The position numbers and the translations under genes were made by a program. A stretch of 64,000 bases of DNA from Lacrimispora amygdalina (GTDB taxonomy: Bacteria > Bacillota > Clostridia > Lachnospirales > Lachnospiraceae). The stretch covers positions 1 to 64,000 of the forward strand of contig NZ_OAOF01000017.1 of the NCBI RefSeq assembly GCF_900205965.1. Reading direction: 5' to 3'. The number at the start of each line of letters is the position of its first letter. The first letter of the stretch is position 1. This document shows, one piece after another, positions 35,543 to 44,367 of this stretch. The notes below the pieces were generated by a model, which did no database searches, was not told the origin of the DNA, and saw only the letters and a list, made by a program, of their open reading frames with translations.

Positions 35543-37308
35543 ATTCCAGCAGAGTGGATGAAGAGCAGAAGGAAGTATTAAAAAAGGATACCATACTACG
35601 GCTGTTTCGCTATCTTCTGGCTTTTAAAAAGAAGATTGTAGTCGTATTGTTTATCATGGCCGGCACCATTACCATCAGTATGATTGCACCGTTAATTATG
35701 GAATATGCAGTCAATGTCTGCGTGGCGCAAAAGGATGTGAAAGGGCTTGTGCGTGTGGGTGTTTTCGCGTTAGCACTATTTGCTCTGTTTTTAATAGGTA
35801 CGAAGGCTCGTATGCATCTGATGGCGGAAGTATCAAACCGTGTGCTTTTAAATATCAGAGAGGAATTATACCAGCATATCCAGTCTCTGGGCTTCGGCTT
35901 TTTTGACAGCCGCCCCACAGGCAAGGTGCTTGCAAGAATTATCGGAGACGTAAATTCATTAAAAGATGTTTTATCAGACAGCGTTACCCAGCTCATTCCG
36001 GATTTTATTACGGTGATCTGTGTTCTCAGCATCATGCTCATTAAAAACTACCGCCTGGCAATGGCAGCTTTGCTGACGCTGCCTGTGCTGGCAGTTGGTA
36101 TGTTCTTTATCGAGACAAATGTTCATAAAAGATGGAGGATTTACAGAAAGAAAACTTCTAATTTAAATGCCTATATCCATGAGGATTTATCCGGTATCCG
36201 CATCATCCAGAGCTATGCAGCGGAGAATGAGACGAAAGAAGTATTTCATGATCTGGTAGACCAGCATTACCGCTCGTTTATTGACGCAGTGGTGGTTGCG
36301 GATGCATTTGGCCCCCTGGTTGAGATTACCTGGGGTATGGGAGGTTTTCTCCTTTATTTTATCGGAATTAAAATTGTGGGGGTAGAACAGATCGGTATTG
36401 GTACGTTTCTTGCATTTTCCACATACATCGCCATGTTCTGGAGTCCTATTCGTAATCTGGCTAATTTTTATAATAAGCTTACAACCAATATTTCGGCTGC
36501 GGAACGGATTTTTGATATTATAGATACGGAAGTTGAGATTAAGGACCGGGAAGATGCCAAAGAATTAAAAGAATTAAAGGGGGAAGTATGGTTTGAGGAT
36601 GTCTCCTTTGCATATGGGGATGAGCCGGACCGTCTGATCCTGGATCGCGTAAACTTCTTGGTAAAGCCGGGGGAAACTATCGCTCTGGTAGGACCGACAG
36701 GAGCCGGAAAAACCACGATTGTAAACCTGATCAGCCGTTTTTATGAGGTGACCGGCGGAAATATCTATATTGATGACCAGGAAATCAGAAGTGTGACGTT
36801 AAAGAGTTTAAGAAGCCAGATGGGTATTATGACCCAGGACAATTTCTTGTTTTCCGGCACCATACGGGATAATATCCGCTATGGACGCTTAGATGCATCA
36901 GACGAGGAGATTGAAGAGGCAGCAAAAGCAGTCAATGCCCATGAGTTTATCATGAAACTGGAAAAAGGTTACGATACGGTGATCAGCGAACGGGGGGCAG
37001 GTCTATCCATCGGTCAGAGACAGCTTCTGGCTTTTGCCAGAACCATGGTATCAAAACCTGGCATCCTGATCCTTGATGAGGCTACCTCAAGCATTGATAC
37101 CCATACGGAGCTGTTGGTTCAGGAGGGAATTGAAGTGCTGTTAAAAGAACGTACCTCCTTTATCATCGCACACCGGCTGTCTACGATACGCAAAGCGGAC
37201 CGCATTTTCGTCATCGATCAGGGAACCATCCGGGAGGCTGGAAGCCACGAAGACTTAATGAAGCTTCAGGGAGCTTACTATCAATTATACCAAAGCCAGT
37301 TTGCCTGA
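35533..37308 (+). CDS. Heterodimeric ABC exporter, catalytic subunit
   Basis: A 591-residue half transporter, partner of the preceding gene. Six membrane segments (about 35-335) and an ATPase domain with Walker A GPTGAGKTT, a normal Walker B (D515-E516 in ILILDEATSSID) and an altered signature, L491-S-I-G-Q instead of LSGGQ. The two subunits thus complement: this one supplies the good Walker B, the other the good signature, giving one consensus and one degenerate ATP site. This is the known asymmetry of heterodimeric exporters. The start overlaps the previous gene, so translation is coupled. Confidence 0.9.
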   Translation: MSVNSSRVDEEQKEVLKKDTILRLFRYLLAFKKKIVVVLFIMAGTITISMIAPLIMEYAVNVCVAQKDVKGLVRVGVFALALFALFLIGTKARMHLMAEVSNRVLLNIREELYQHIQSLGFGFFDSRPTGKVLARIIGDVNSLKDVLSDSVTQLIPDFITVICVLSIMLIKNYRLAMAALLTLPVLAVGMFFIETNVHKRWRIYRKKTSNLNAYIHEDLSGIRIIQSYAAENETKEVFHDLVDQHYRSFIDAVVVADAFGPLVEITWGMGGFLLYFIGIKIVGVEQIGIGTFLAFSTYIAMFWSPIRNLANFYNKLTTNISAAERIFDIIDTEVEIKDREDAKELKELKGEVWFEDVSFAYGDEPDRLILDRVNFLVKPGETIALVGPTGAGKTTIVNLISRFYEVTGGNIYIDDQEIRSVTLKSLRSQMGIMTQDNFLFSGTIRDNIRYGRLDASDEEIEEAAKAVNAHEFIMKLEKGYDTVISERGAGLSIGQRQLLAFARTMVSKPGILILDEATSSIDTHTELLVQEGIEVLLKERTSFIIAHRLSTIRKADRIFVIDQGTIREAGSHEDLMKLQGAYYQLYQSQFA

Positions 37309-37321
37309 GATTAAAAAGGAA

Positions 37322-37350
37322 TTGACCGGACCGGATAAATGAAATAGAAT
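37322..37350 (+). promoter_or_regulatory. Possible promoter for patatin gene
   Basis: TTGACC, 17-bp spacer, TAGAAT, 20 bases before the patatin ATG. Moderate match. Confidence 0.4.
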
Positions 37351-37370
37351 AGAAGGCGAGGTGAATTAAG

Positions 37371-38222
37371 ATGACAGAAGGAGCTTTAGTTTTAGAGGGG
37401 GGATCCCTGCGAGGTGTATTTACTGCAGGGGTTTTGGATGTATTTATGGAACAGGATATTGAAATGTCCTATGTAAACGGAGTTTCAGCCGGTTCTATGT
37501 CAGGTATGAGCTATGTCAGCAAGCAGATAGGCAGAACCATAAAAGTGGATCTGGATTATGTCAATGACAAACGATTTTTAAGTTTTCGAAATATGGTAAA
37601 GAAACGTTCCATTTTTAACTTTGATTTCCTGTTTGGAGAATTGAGCAATACGCTGGTTCCCTTCGATTATGAGACATTTTATCAGTCTAAACAGATATTC
37701 GAGGTAGTTGCAACCCGCTGTAAGACGGGAAAGCCGGAATACTTTGAAAAGAGTAAGTGTAAAGATTTTATTGATGCGGTAAAGGCTTCCAGCAGCATAC
37801 CAGTTCTTTCCGGGATGATTACGGTAGGAGGCAGAAAGTATTTAGATGGCGGGTGCTCCATGCCGGTGGCATATCAAAGAGCGATTGATTTAGGATATGA
37901 GAAGATCGTTTTAGTTCTCACCAGAGAGCAGGGCTACCGTAAACCTCCTGTTGATAAATGGACGAAACGGGGATATGAACGTTATTTTGCACCTCTTCCC
38001 AGATTTTTAGAGGCACTTAAGGAAGTGCCAGACCGGTATAACCGGATGCAGGAAGAGATTGACCGTCTTGAGAAGGAAGGGAGAATCTATGTAATTCGCC
38101 CGGATCACCATGTGACGGTTCAGAGAACGGAGCAGGACAAACGGAAACTGGAGGCGCTGTATCAGGAGGGAAGACGTCTGGCACTGGATCATATGGATTC
38201 TCTGAAAGCTTACTTGGAATAG
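37371..38222 (+). CDS. Patatin-like phospholipase
   Basis: A 283-residue cytoplasmic lipid acyl hydrolase of the bacterial patatin family (YjjU-like). It has the oxyanion-hole motif GGSLRG (residues 10-15), the nucleophile elbow GVSAG with S39, and the catalytic aspartate in LDGG at D159, so the Ser-Asp dyad is intact. Start ATG 37371 follows GGCGAGG. The pcrA gene begins 22 bases after its stop, so they may share a transcript. The natural lipid substrate is unknown. Confidence 0.88.
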   Translation: MTEGALVLEGGSLRGVFTAGVLDVFMEQDIEMSYVNGVSAGSMSGMSYVSKQIGRTIKVDLDYVNDKRFLSFRNMVKKRSIFNFDFLFGELSNTLVPFDYETFYQSKQIFEVVATRCKTGKPEYFEKSKCKDFIDAVKASSSIPVLSGMITVGGRKYLDGGCSMPVAYQRAIDLGYEKIVLVLTREQGYRKPPVDKWTKRGYERYFAPLPRFLEALKEVPDRYNRMQEEIDRLEKEGRIYVIRPDHHVTVQRTEQDKRKLEALYQEGRRLALDHMDSLKAYLE

Positions 38223-38244
38223 GAAAGGAAAAAGCGTACAATTT

Positions 38245-40533
38245 ATGAGTATTTATGATACATTAAATTCTATGCAGAAGGAGGCGGTACTTCAGACAGA
38301 GGGACCGCTTCTTGTGCTGGCAGGAGCAGGCTCTGGAAAAACCAGGGTTTTAACGCATCGGATTGCGTATTTAATAGAAGAAAAGGGAGTGAATCCCTGG
38401 AATATACTGGCTATTACATTTACCAACAAAGCGGCTGGGGAGATGAGAGAGCGTGTGGACCGCCTGGTGGGATTCGGAGCGGACAGCATCTGGGTTTCTA
38501 CATTTCATTCTTCCTGTGTGCGGATATTAAGGCGCCATATCGAAAGCCTTGGATATACGACTAATTTTACCATATACGATTCGGATGACCAGAAGACACT
38601 GATGCGCCATGTATTGAAAAAACTGGATTTCGATCCGAAGGTTTATAAAGACCGGGCAATGCTGGGGCTGATTTCCACAGCTAAGAATGAGCTGATCAGT
38701 GCAGCGGAGTTTGAGCTTTCTTCCTCTGGTGATTTCCGGCAGCAGAAGGCGGCTCTCGTTTACAAAGAATACCAGAGCCAGCTAAAGAAGAACAATGCGC
38801 TGGATTTTGATGATCTGATTATGAAAACAGTGGAGCTGTTTCAGACTAATCCGGAGGTTTTAAACTATTATCAGGAACGTTTCCGCTATATTATGGTGGA
38901 CGAGTATCAGGACACCAATACGGCCCAGTTCCGGTTCATCAGTCTGCTTGCGGGTAAATATAAGAATCTTTGTGTAGTGGGCGATGACGATCAGTCTATC
39001 TATAAGTTCCGCGGCGCCAATATTGAGAACATACTTAATTTTGAAAAGTCCTATACTGGTGCTAAGGTAATCAAGCTGGAACAGAATTACCGTTCCAGTC
39101 AGCACATTCTGCAGGCTGCCAATGAGGTGATCCACCACAACAGAGGCCGAAAGGATAAAACCTTATGGACATCCAATGAAGAAGGACCGCTGGTTCAGTT
39201 TAAGCAGTTTGAAAATGCCGCAGAGGAAGCAGAAGCCATAGTCCGTGACATTTTAAACAGTCCGTCTGATTATCAGGATTGTGCCGTTTTGTACAGGACC
39301 AATGCCCAGTCCCGTCTGATTGAGGAACGATGTCTGCAGCATAATGTCCCTTACCGTATGGTGGGCGGCGTCAACTTTTACCAGAGAAAAGAAATCAAAG
39401 ATATTCTGGCATATTTAAAAACAATTGCCAACGGAAGAGATGATCTGTCTGCCTTAAGGGTGATAAATGTTCCTAAAAGGGGAATCGGAGCCACCAGTAT
39501 CGGAAAGGTGCAGGCATTCGCTTCGGAGCGTCAGATGGGGATATATGATGCATTCTGCCGGGCAAAAGCGGTGCCGGGACTGGGAAAAGCAGCGGATAAA
39601 ATCCTGGCATTTACGGATAAGATAGAAGATTTCAGAAACAGGCTGACAGAGGAGACTTACAGCATTCATGAGCTGATAGAAGATATTCTTGATGAGACCG
39701 GCTACCAGAAGGATTTAGAAGCGGAAGGGGAGATTGAATTCCAGACGCGGCTTGAGAATATTGAGGAGCTGGTTAACAAAGCCATCAGTTTTGAAGGAGA
39801 GCATGAGCATCCGGAATTAAGCGAGTTCTTGGAGGAGGTTGCTCTTGTGGCAGATGTGGACCGTATGGATGAATCGGAAAACCGGGTAACACTTATGACA
39901 CTCCACAGTGCCAAGGGCCTTGAATTCCCAAGAGTCTATCTAAGTGGTATGGAGGATGGATTATTCCCCAGCATGATGGCGATCTCTTCTGATAATAAAG
40001 AGGACGTGGAAGAAGAACGGAGGCTTTGTTACGTTGGTATTACAAGGGCCCAGAAGTTCCTCATGATGACTGCGGCAAGACAGCGTATGGTTAACGGTGA
40101 AACCAGATATTCAAAGATCAGCCGTTTTGTGGAAGAGATACCAGGAGAACTGTTAGATTCCGACAGGCTGGAACAGAGGCTTTCTTCCAGGGCGAAGCCG
40201 GATTTTGATGACAGCAGTCTCCCATGGGGCAAAGGTGCAGCTTCGGGGCGGACCGCAGGTGTCAGCAGCTTTGGTCCGGGCAGCAATGCATATGCGTCAA
40301 AGACATCCAAACCTGTATCCACCCCTGGCTTTGGGAAAGCGTTTACAGTGGAAAAGCCACTATCTCTCGGGTATAAAGAGGGGGACCGGGTCAGCCACAT
40401 CAAGTTCGGCATAGGCGAGGTGAAGGAGATCAAGGATGGTGGAAGAGATTTTGAGGTTACCGTTCATTTTGACCAGGCAGGCGTGAAAAAGATGTTCGCC
40501 TCTTTTGCAAAACTGAAGCTTGTGAGGGAATAA
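38245..40533 (+). CDS. pcrA: ATP-dependent DNA helicase PcrA/UvrD
   Basis: A 762-residue superfamily 1A 3'-5' helicase for DNA repair and replication restart. Motifs in order: LVLAGAGSGKTRVLT (Walker A), TFTNKAAGEM (Ia), VDEYQDTN (II), GDDDQSIYKFRGA (III), QNYRSS (IV), VTLMTLHSAKGLEFPRVYL (V) and YVGITRAQ (VI). The C-terminal tail carries the PcrA-type tandem-Tudor RNA-polymerase interaction domain (YKEGDRVSHIKFGIGEVKEI). Length is slightly above the usual 720-750. The ribosome binding site is AAAGGA, at a rather long distance. Confidence 0.95.
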   Translation: MSIYDTLNSMQKEAVLQTEGPLLVLAGAGSGKTRVLTHRIAYLIEEKGVNPWNILAITFTNKAAGEMRERVDRLVGFGADSIWVSTFHSSCVRILRRHIESLGYTTNFTIYDSDDQKTLMRHVLKKLDFDPKVYKDRAMLGLISTAKNELISAAEFELSSSGDFRQQKAALVYKEYQSQLKKNNALDFDDLIMKTVELFQTNPEVLNYYQERFRYIMVDEYQDTNTAQFRFISLLAGKYKNLCVVGDDDQSIYKFRGANIENILNFEKSYTGAKVIKLEQNYRSSQHILQAANEVIHHNRGRKDKTLWTSNEEGPLVQFKQFENAAEEAEAIVRDILNSPSDYQDCAVLYRTNAQSRLIEERCLQHNVPYRMVGGVNFYQRKEIKDILAYLKTIANGRDDLSALRVINVPKRGIGATSIGKVQAFASERQMGIYDAFCRAKAVPGLGKAADKILAFTDKIEDFRNRLTEETYSIHELIEDILDETGYQKDLEAEGEIEFQTRLENIEELVNKAISFEGEHEHPELSEFLEEVALVADVDRMDESENRVTLMTLHSAKGLEFPRVYLSGMEDGLFPSMMAISSDNKEDVEEERRLCYVGITRAQKFLMMTAARQRMVNGETRYSKISRFVEEIPGELLDSDRLEQRLSSRAKPDFDDSSLPWGKGAASGRTAGVSSFGPGSNAYASKTSKPVSTPGFGKAFTVEKPLSLGYKEGDRVSHIKFGIGEVKEIKDGGRDFEVTVHFDQAGVKKMFASFAKLKLVRE

Positions 40534-40679
40534 TTGAATATACATAAAATTTTAAAAAAATCTAAAAATGATAGTAAAAAAGCCAATATAATGGTATAAT
40601 AACTGCTACAGGCAAAGAGAAAAAACTGTGCCGAACAGGATATGAAAGAAAGCAGGGCTCTCAGAAAGGACGTGGAGAC

Positions 40680-40973
40680 ATGAACAGATTTGATGCAATG
40701 AGCAAAGAAGCTATGGGCAAACTGGAAGATCTTATGAACTCAAGCAGAGTGAATGATTTGCTTCATAAAAGAGAACAGGAAGAGAAAAAGAAAAACTGTA
40801 TCCTCTGGATACTCGCAGTCATAGGTGCGGTAGCTGCAGTTGCCGGAATTGCTTATACCGTATATCGTTTCTTTACTCCGGATTATCTGGAAGATTTTGA
40901 AGACGATTTTGATGATGATTTCGACGATGATTTCTTTGAGGATGAGAAGATGGAAGAGAGTTCCAAAGAATAA
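40680..40973 (+). CDS. Small single-pass membrane protein with acidic tail
   Basis: A 97-residue protein of unknown function. A charged N-terminal part (about 1-40, ending in a run of K/E) precedes one membrane helix (about residues 41-66, ILWILAVIGAVAAVAGIAYTVY) and a C-terminal tail that is almost all Asp, Glu and Phe (DDDFDDDFFEDE). Start ATG 40680 has AGGACG upstream, a weak site. A TATAAT is found at 40595-40600 with a poor -35. Similar small proteins beside pcrA are seen in Lachnospiraceae, but I cannot name a function. Confidence 0.7.
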   Translation: MNRFDAMSKEAMGKLEDLMNSSRVNDLLHKREQEEKKKNCILWILAVIGAVAAVAGIAYTVYRFFTPDYLEDFEDDFDDDFDDDFFEDEKMEESSKE

Positions 40974-40990
40974 AATCTGGCATTAAAAGG

Positions 40991-41024
40991 AGAGCGTGCC
41001 TCAGAAAGTGAGACACGCTCTTTT
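40991..41024 (+). terminator. Terminator after small membrane protein
   Basis: AGAGCGTG pairs perfectly with CACGCTCT, with an inner CTCA/TGAG pair, followed by TTTT. Confidence 0.7.
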
Positions 41025-41068
41025 ACAGTGTTTAAATAAAATGAATAGAATAAAAGGAGTCAGCAAAC

Positions 41069-42430
41069 GTGAAAAAGGGTGAGATATACGAAGGTACAAT
41101 TGGACGGTTTGATTTTCCCTCCAAAGGAATGATGGAGCTGCCGGAAGGAAAAATTACTGTAAAACACGCACTTCCCGGACAAAAAGTGAGAGTTATGATC
41201 AACAAAAAAAGAGGGGGAAAATGCGAAGGACGAATTCTGGAGGTCTTAGAGTCATCTCCCCTGGAATATGCAGAGTCTCCCTGCCCTCATTTTGGAATCT
41301 GCGGAGGATGCACCTATCAGACCATCCCTTATGAGGAACAGTTAAAGATCAAGGAACAGCAGGTAAAATCCCTGTTAGACGGTGCTGTGAAAGGGGATTA
41401 TATATTTGAGGGGATTAAAGCAAGCCCAACAGCCGATGGATACCGCAACAAGATGGAATTTTCCTTTGGAGATGAATATAAGGATGGACCGCTTTCCCTG
41501 GGAATGCATAAAAGGGGAAGCTTTTATGATGTAGTGACAACAACGGAATGTAAGATTGTGGATTCGGATTTCTGCGATATCTTAAAGGCGGCAAAGGAAT
41601 ATTTTGAAGCGCTGGGAGTCGGTTTTTATAAGAAAATGCAGCATACCGGCTATCTGCGTCACCTTCTGGTGCGAAGAGCTGTAAAAACAGGAGAAATTCT
41701 GGTTGATCTTGTTACTACAACTCAGGAGGACCTTGATTTAAAGGCTTTTGTTGGTTCTCTGCTTCATCTGAAGCTGAACGGAAGAATTGTGGGAATTCTT
41801 CATACATTTAATGACAGCCTTGCAGATGTGGTAAAAAGCGACCGGACGGATGTTTTATACGGACAGGATTATTTTTACGAGGAATTGCTGGGACTTAAGT
41901 TTAAGATTTCACCATTTTCCTTCTTTCAGACCAATTCACTGGGAGCGGAGGTGTTGTATGAAACCGCGAGAAGCTATGTGGGAGAGACGAAGGACAAGGT
42001 GGTCTTCGATTTATACAGCGGCACTGGCACCATCGCCCAGATCATCGCTCCTGTTGCAAAAAAAGTGGTGGGTGTGGAGATCGTGGAAGAGGCAGTGGAG
42101 GCAGCCAGAGAGAATGCTGCAGGCAATGGTCTGGACAACTGCGAATTCATCGCGGGGGATGTATTAAAGGTGATTGACGGTCTGGAAGATAAGCCGGATC
42201 TTATTATTCTGGACCCGCCCAGAGATGGGATTCATCCTAAGGCACTTGGCAAGATTATTGACTTTGGGGTGGACAGGCTGGTTTATGTGTCTTGTAAACC
42301 GACCAGTCTGGTGAGAGATTTGGAAGTGCTGCAGGAGAGGGGATATGAGGTGGTTAAGGCTTGTTGTGTGGATATGTTTCCTTCGACGGCGAACGTTGAA
42401 ACCGTTTGTCTGCTGGAGAGAAAAGCTTGA
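41069..42430 (+). CDS. rlmD: 23S rRNA (uracil-5-)-methyltransferase, RlmD/TrmA family
   Basis: A 453-residue SAM-dependent RNA methyltransferase forming m5U. N-terminal TRAM domain (about 1-60, HALPGQKVRVMINKKRGGK), a [4Fe-4S] motif CPHFGICGGC, then the Rossmann domain with DLYSGTGTIAQ, catalytic loop DPPRDGIHPK and VSCKPTSLVRDL with the nucleophilic Cys. The start is a GTG at 41069, nine bases after AAAGGAG. Firmicutes carry several paralogues (RlmCD type), so the exact uridine (747 or 1939) is not settled. Confidence 0.88.
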   Translation: MKKGEIYEGTIGRFDFPSKGMMELPEGKITVKHALPGQKVRVMINKKRGGKCEGRILEVLESSPLEYAESPCPHFGICGGCTYQTIPYEEQLKIKEQQVKSLLDGAVKGDYIFEGIKASPTADGYRNKMEFSFGDEYKDGPLSLGMHKRGSFYDVVTTTECKIVDSDFCDILKAAKEYFEALGVGFYKKMQHTGYLRHLLVRRAVKTGEILVDLVTTTQEDLDLKAFVGSLLHLKLNGRIVGILHTFNDSLADVVKSDRTDVLYGQDYFYEELLGLKFKISPFSFFQTNSLGAEVLYETARSYVGETKDKVVFDLYSGTGTIAQIIAPVAKKVVGVEIVEEAVEAARENAAGNGLDNCEFIAGDVLKVIDGLEDKPDLIILDPPRDGIHPKALGKIIDFGVDRLVYVSCKPTSLVRDLEVLQERGYEVVKACCVDMFPSTANVETVCLLERKA

Positions 42431-42672
42431 TTTTATGCGGACTTGCGGGATTGTTTGAGAAAAATGGAGTTGTGTTTTTGTAAAAAACTGTTTGGTGTGA
42501 CCGAAGATGGGGATGGGGTAACACCAAAATGTTAAAATAGGGCTTTTGACAAAAAGTATTGAGCTTTGCCGTATTGTGTGAGCAAATCGGCGAAAATTGA
42601 TACAATGGTAAAAGTCCTATACTTTTAAGTAAAAAGATAATAAAGGGAAGGGATACTTTATATATTTTTCTA

Positions 42673-42703
42673 TTGACATTATAGTTTGTATAGGGTTTAC
42701 AAT
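42673..42703 (+). promoter_or_regulatory. MerR-type promoter, 19-bp spacer, autoregulatory
   Basis: TTGACA at 42673, 19-bp spacer, TACAAT at 42698. Within it lies the inverted repeat TTGTA-N7-TACAA (42686-42702). A spacer two bases too long with a central dyad is the hallmark of MerR-family control; the gene directly downstream is a MerR protein. Confidence 0.65.
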
Positions 42704-42728
42704 CACCTCACAAAAAGGGGGAATATCA

Positions 42729-43628
42729 ATGAACATTAAAGAAGCGGAAAAGAGGACAGGAGTATCTGCACAAAATATCAGATTTTATGAAAAAGCAGAG
42801 TTGTTTTCAACAAAACGTAATCCTGATAATGGATATCGAGAATATTCAGAGAATGACGTCAGAATACTAAAAGTAATTAAGATGCTCCGCATGCTTGATA
42901 TGCCAATAGAACAAATTAAGCTAGTTTTGCGTGAGAAGGAGAATTTGTCAAATTCCTTGGACAAACAACAGCATATTTTAGAGAAAAGAATAAGTGATGA
43001 CAAAAATGCGATTGAGTTTTGCAAGGCATTAAAGAAGAAACAGATTACTATAGATGAATTAAATGTAGAAGAATATCTACAAAGGATGGAAAAAGAGCAC
43101 TTTTTTACCTCATGGATTAAGGATTACATGGAAGTTATTGATTATGAGCATGAGAGAGTCATTACTTTTACTCCAGATGATGCGATAATAAATAGCTATG
43201 ATTTTGAAAATGTACTTTACAAATATGCAATGGAACGAGGTATGGAGATTGAAATCACAAAGAAAGGGATGTATCCAGAATTCACACTTGATGGGATAGA
43301 GTATAGTGCTGAAAGAAATTACGCAAGGGGAGGAGGGCTTCCGATAGCAATAGTTAGATGTACAAGAAAAGATTTGGAAGAAACAAAAGAAGAATACAAG
43401 CATGGTAGAAAAAAATGGTTACGGATTCTTCATATTTACTTGCCGGGAATTCTTATTGCGTTATTGATTATTGTAACAAGTGGAAAAAATAATGTAAGAT
43501 GGTTATTTTCTTCAATAGAAGGCTTGATTTTGTTGGGAGTAATTATCATTATGTGTTTAATCGGTGCTTTTCGTAACTATTATTTTTATTGGAATCGTGA
43601 TAATAAATATGAGGATAAAGAAAAATAG
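42729..43628 (+). CDS. Membrane-anchored MerR family regulator
   Basis: A 299-residue protein. Residues 1-70 are a MerR winged helix (MNIKEAEKRTGVSAQNIRFYEKAELFS), 75-115 a dimerisation coiled coil, 120-225 a soluble region of unknown fold, and 230-285 two membrane helices (LPGILIALLIIVTSG and LILLGVIIIMCLIGAF). MerR proteins are normally soluble, so membrane tethering suggests sensing at the membrane (cell-envelope or lipid signals), which is inference. Start ATG 42729 follows AAAAAGGGGG. Promoter has the 19-bp spacer and dyad expected for autoregulation. No obvious target gene is next to it; base composition is AT-rich compared with the genes to the left. Confidence 0.8.
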   Translation: MNIKEAEKRTGVSAQNIRFYEKAELFSTKRNPDNGYREYSENDVRILKVIKMLRMLDMPIEQIKLVLREKENLSNSLDKQQHILEKRISDDKNAIEFCKALKKKQITIDELNVEEYLQRMEKEHFFTSWIKDYMEVIDYEHERVITFTPDDAIINSYDFENVLYKYAMERGMEIEITKKGMYPEFTLDGIEYSAERNYARGGGLPIAIVRCTRKDLEETKEEYKHGRKKWLRILHIYLPGILIALLIIVTSGKNNVRWLFSSIEGLILLGVIIIMCLIGAFRNYYFYWNRDNKYEDKEK

Positions 43629-43661
43629 GCGATGAAGACTTATCGATTTGAAAAGTAAGTA

Positions 43662-43856
43662 TTATTTGGTTCTATAAGAGAAAGATACAATCCTGTAAGG
43701 AACTTTGCCTATGTACTCAAAGATATTTTCATTTCCTGTAGCAGACATTAACTGAACGGTGCGAAGTTTTACCTCAAGCATTTACGGGTATTCATCCTGT
43801 AACCGTTCAAACAAGCGTTTTGCAAGTGATTCTAAGATAAACGGAATTTTTCCCAT
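43662..43856 (-). pseudogene. Unrecognised remnant ORF with internal stop
   Basis: On the minus strand a 65-codon frame starts MGKIPFILESLAKRLFERL, is interrupted by TAA at 43782-43784, then resumes MLEVKLRTVQLMSATG to a final stop at 43662. The composition looks coding, but I do not recognise the family and there is no clear ribosome binding site. It fills most of the 311-base gap between two plus-strand genes. It may be a relic or chance. Confidence 0.3.
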
Positions 43857-43939
43857 GATTGATGCCAAAAGTTAGTCATGGTTGACCTTAAAACATCTGG
43901 AAAATGTATCAGGCATTTGAATTTATGGGGAAGTTGAAT

Positions 43940-44110
43940 ATGAAAAAAATAGCTTCGGTAGTAAATATAGTTTTAGCAATAATATGCATAATTGCTGCAA
44001 TAATGAATTTTACAAATAGTGATATGCTTATTGAGATTGCCTATATTTTTTTCGCATTAATGTTTTTGATTTTTGGTGTGAAGGGTGTGAATAAGAAAAA
44101 GGACAATTAA
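43940..44110 (+). CDS. Small hydrophobic membrane protein
   Basis: A 56-residue protein with two membrane helices (about 5-24, IASVVNIVLAIICIIAAIM, and about 32-48, IEIAYIFFALMFLIFGV) and a basic tail. The frame is open from 43904, but ATG 43940 has GGGGAAG upstream and gives a protein starting MKKIAS, typical of a membrane anchor. Function unknown. AT-rich, flanked by the remnant ORF and the methyltransferase operon. Confidence 0.5.
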   Translation: MKKIASVVNIVLAIICIIAAIMNFTNSDMLIEIAYIFFALMFLIFGVKGVNKKKDN

Positions 44111-44278
44111 GCTTTTGCAGAAGTAAACTCTACCAAGTGGGGTGAAAAATTTAAGAATTCAGATTATGGGTTTAGGAAAATTATGAAAATAATAAAAATC
44201 GTTTATTAGTTAATACAATGGTATATGGAAGCTGGATATGCCCTTTACCATTGTATCGCATAAGGTTTTCTATTAATT

Positions 44279-44349
44279 CGATTGTATGCTTGACATACAA
44301 TCGAAAAAGATGTATACTTGGCACACAATAAGTTAGCAACGACTAACTT
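44279..44349 (+). promoter_or_regulatory. Consensus promoter flanked by two palindromes
   Basis: TTGACA (44290) and TATACT (44313) stand 17 bp apart. A perfect 10-bp inverted repeat, CGATTGTATG with CATACAATCG (44279-44303, 5-base centre), covers the -35. A second perfect inverted repeat, AAGTTAG with CTAACTT (44330-44349, 6-base centre), lies just after the likely transcription start. The unit is built for tight repression, probably by the MarR protein encoded second in the operon and perhaps a metal-dependent repressor. Confidence 0.75.
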
Positions 44350-44367
44350 GCGAAAGGAAGCGAAAGG

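Noticed and set aside
42463..42534. 23-codon ORF starting MELCFC after rlmD
   Set aside because: No Shine-Dalgarno and no promoter; it mostly coincides with an inverted repeat.
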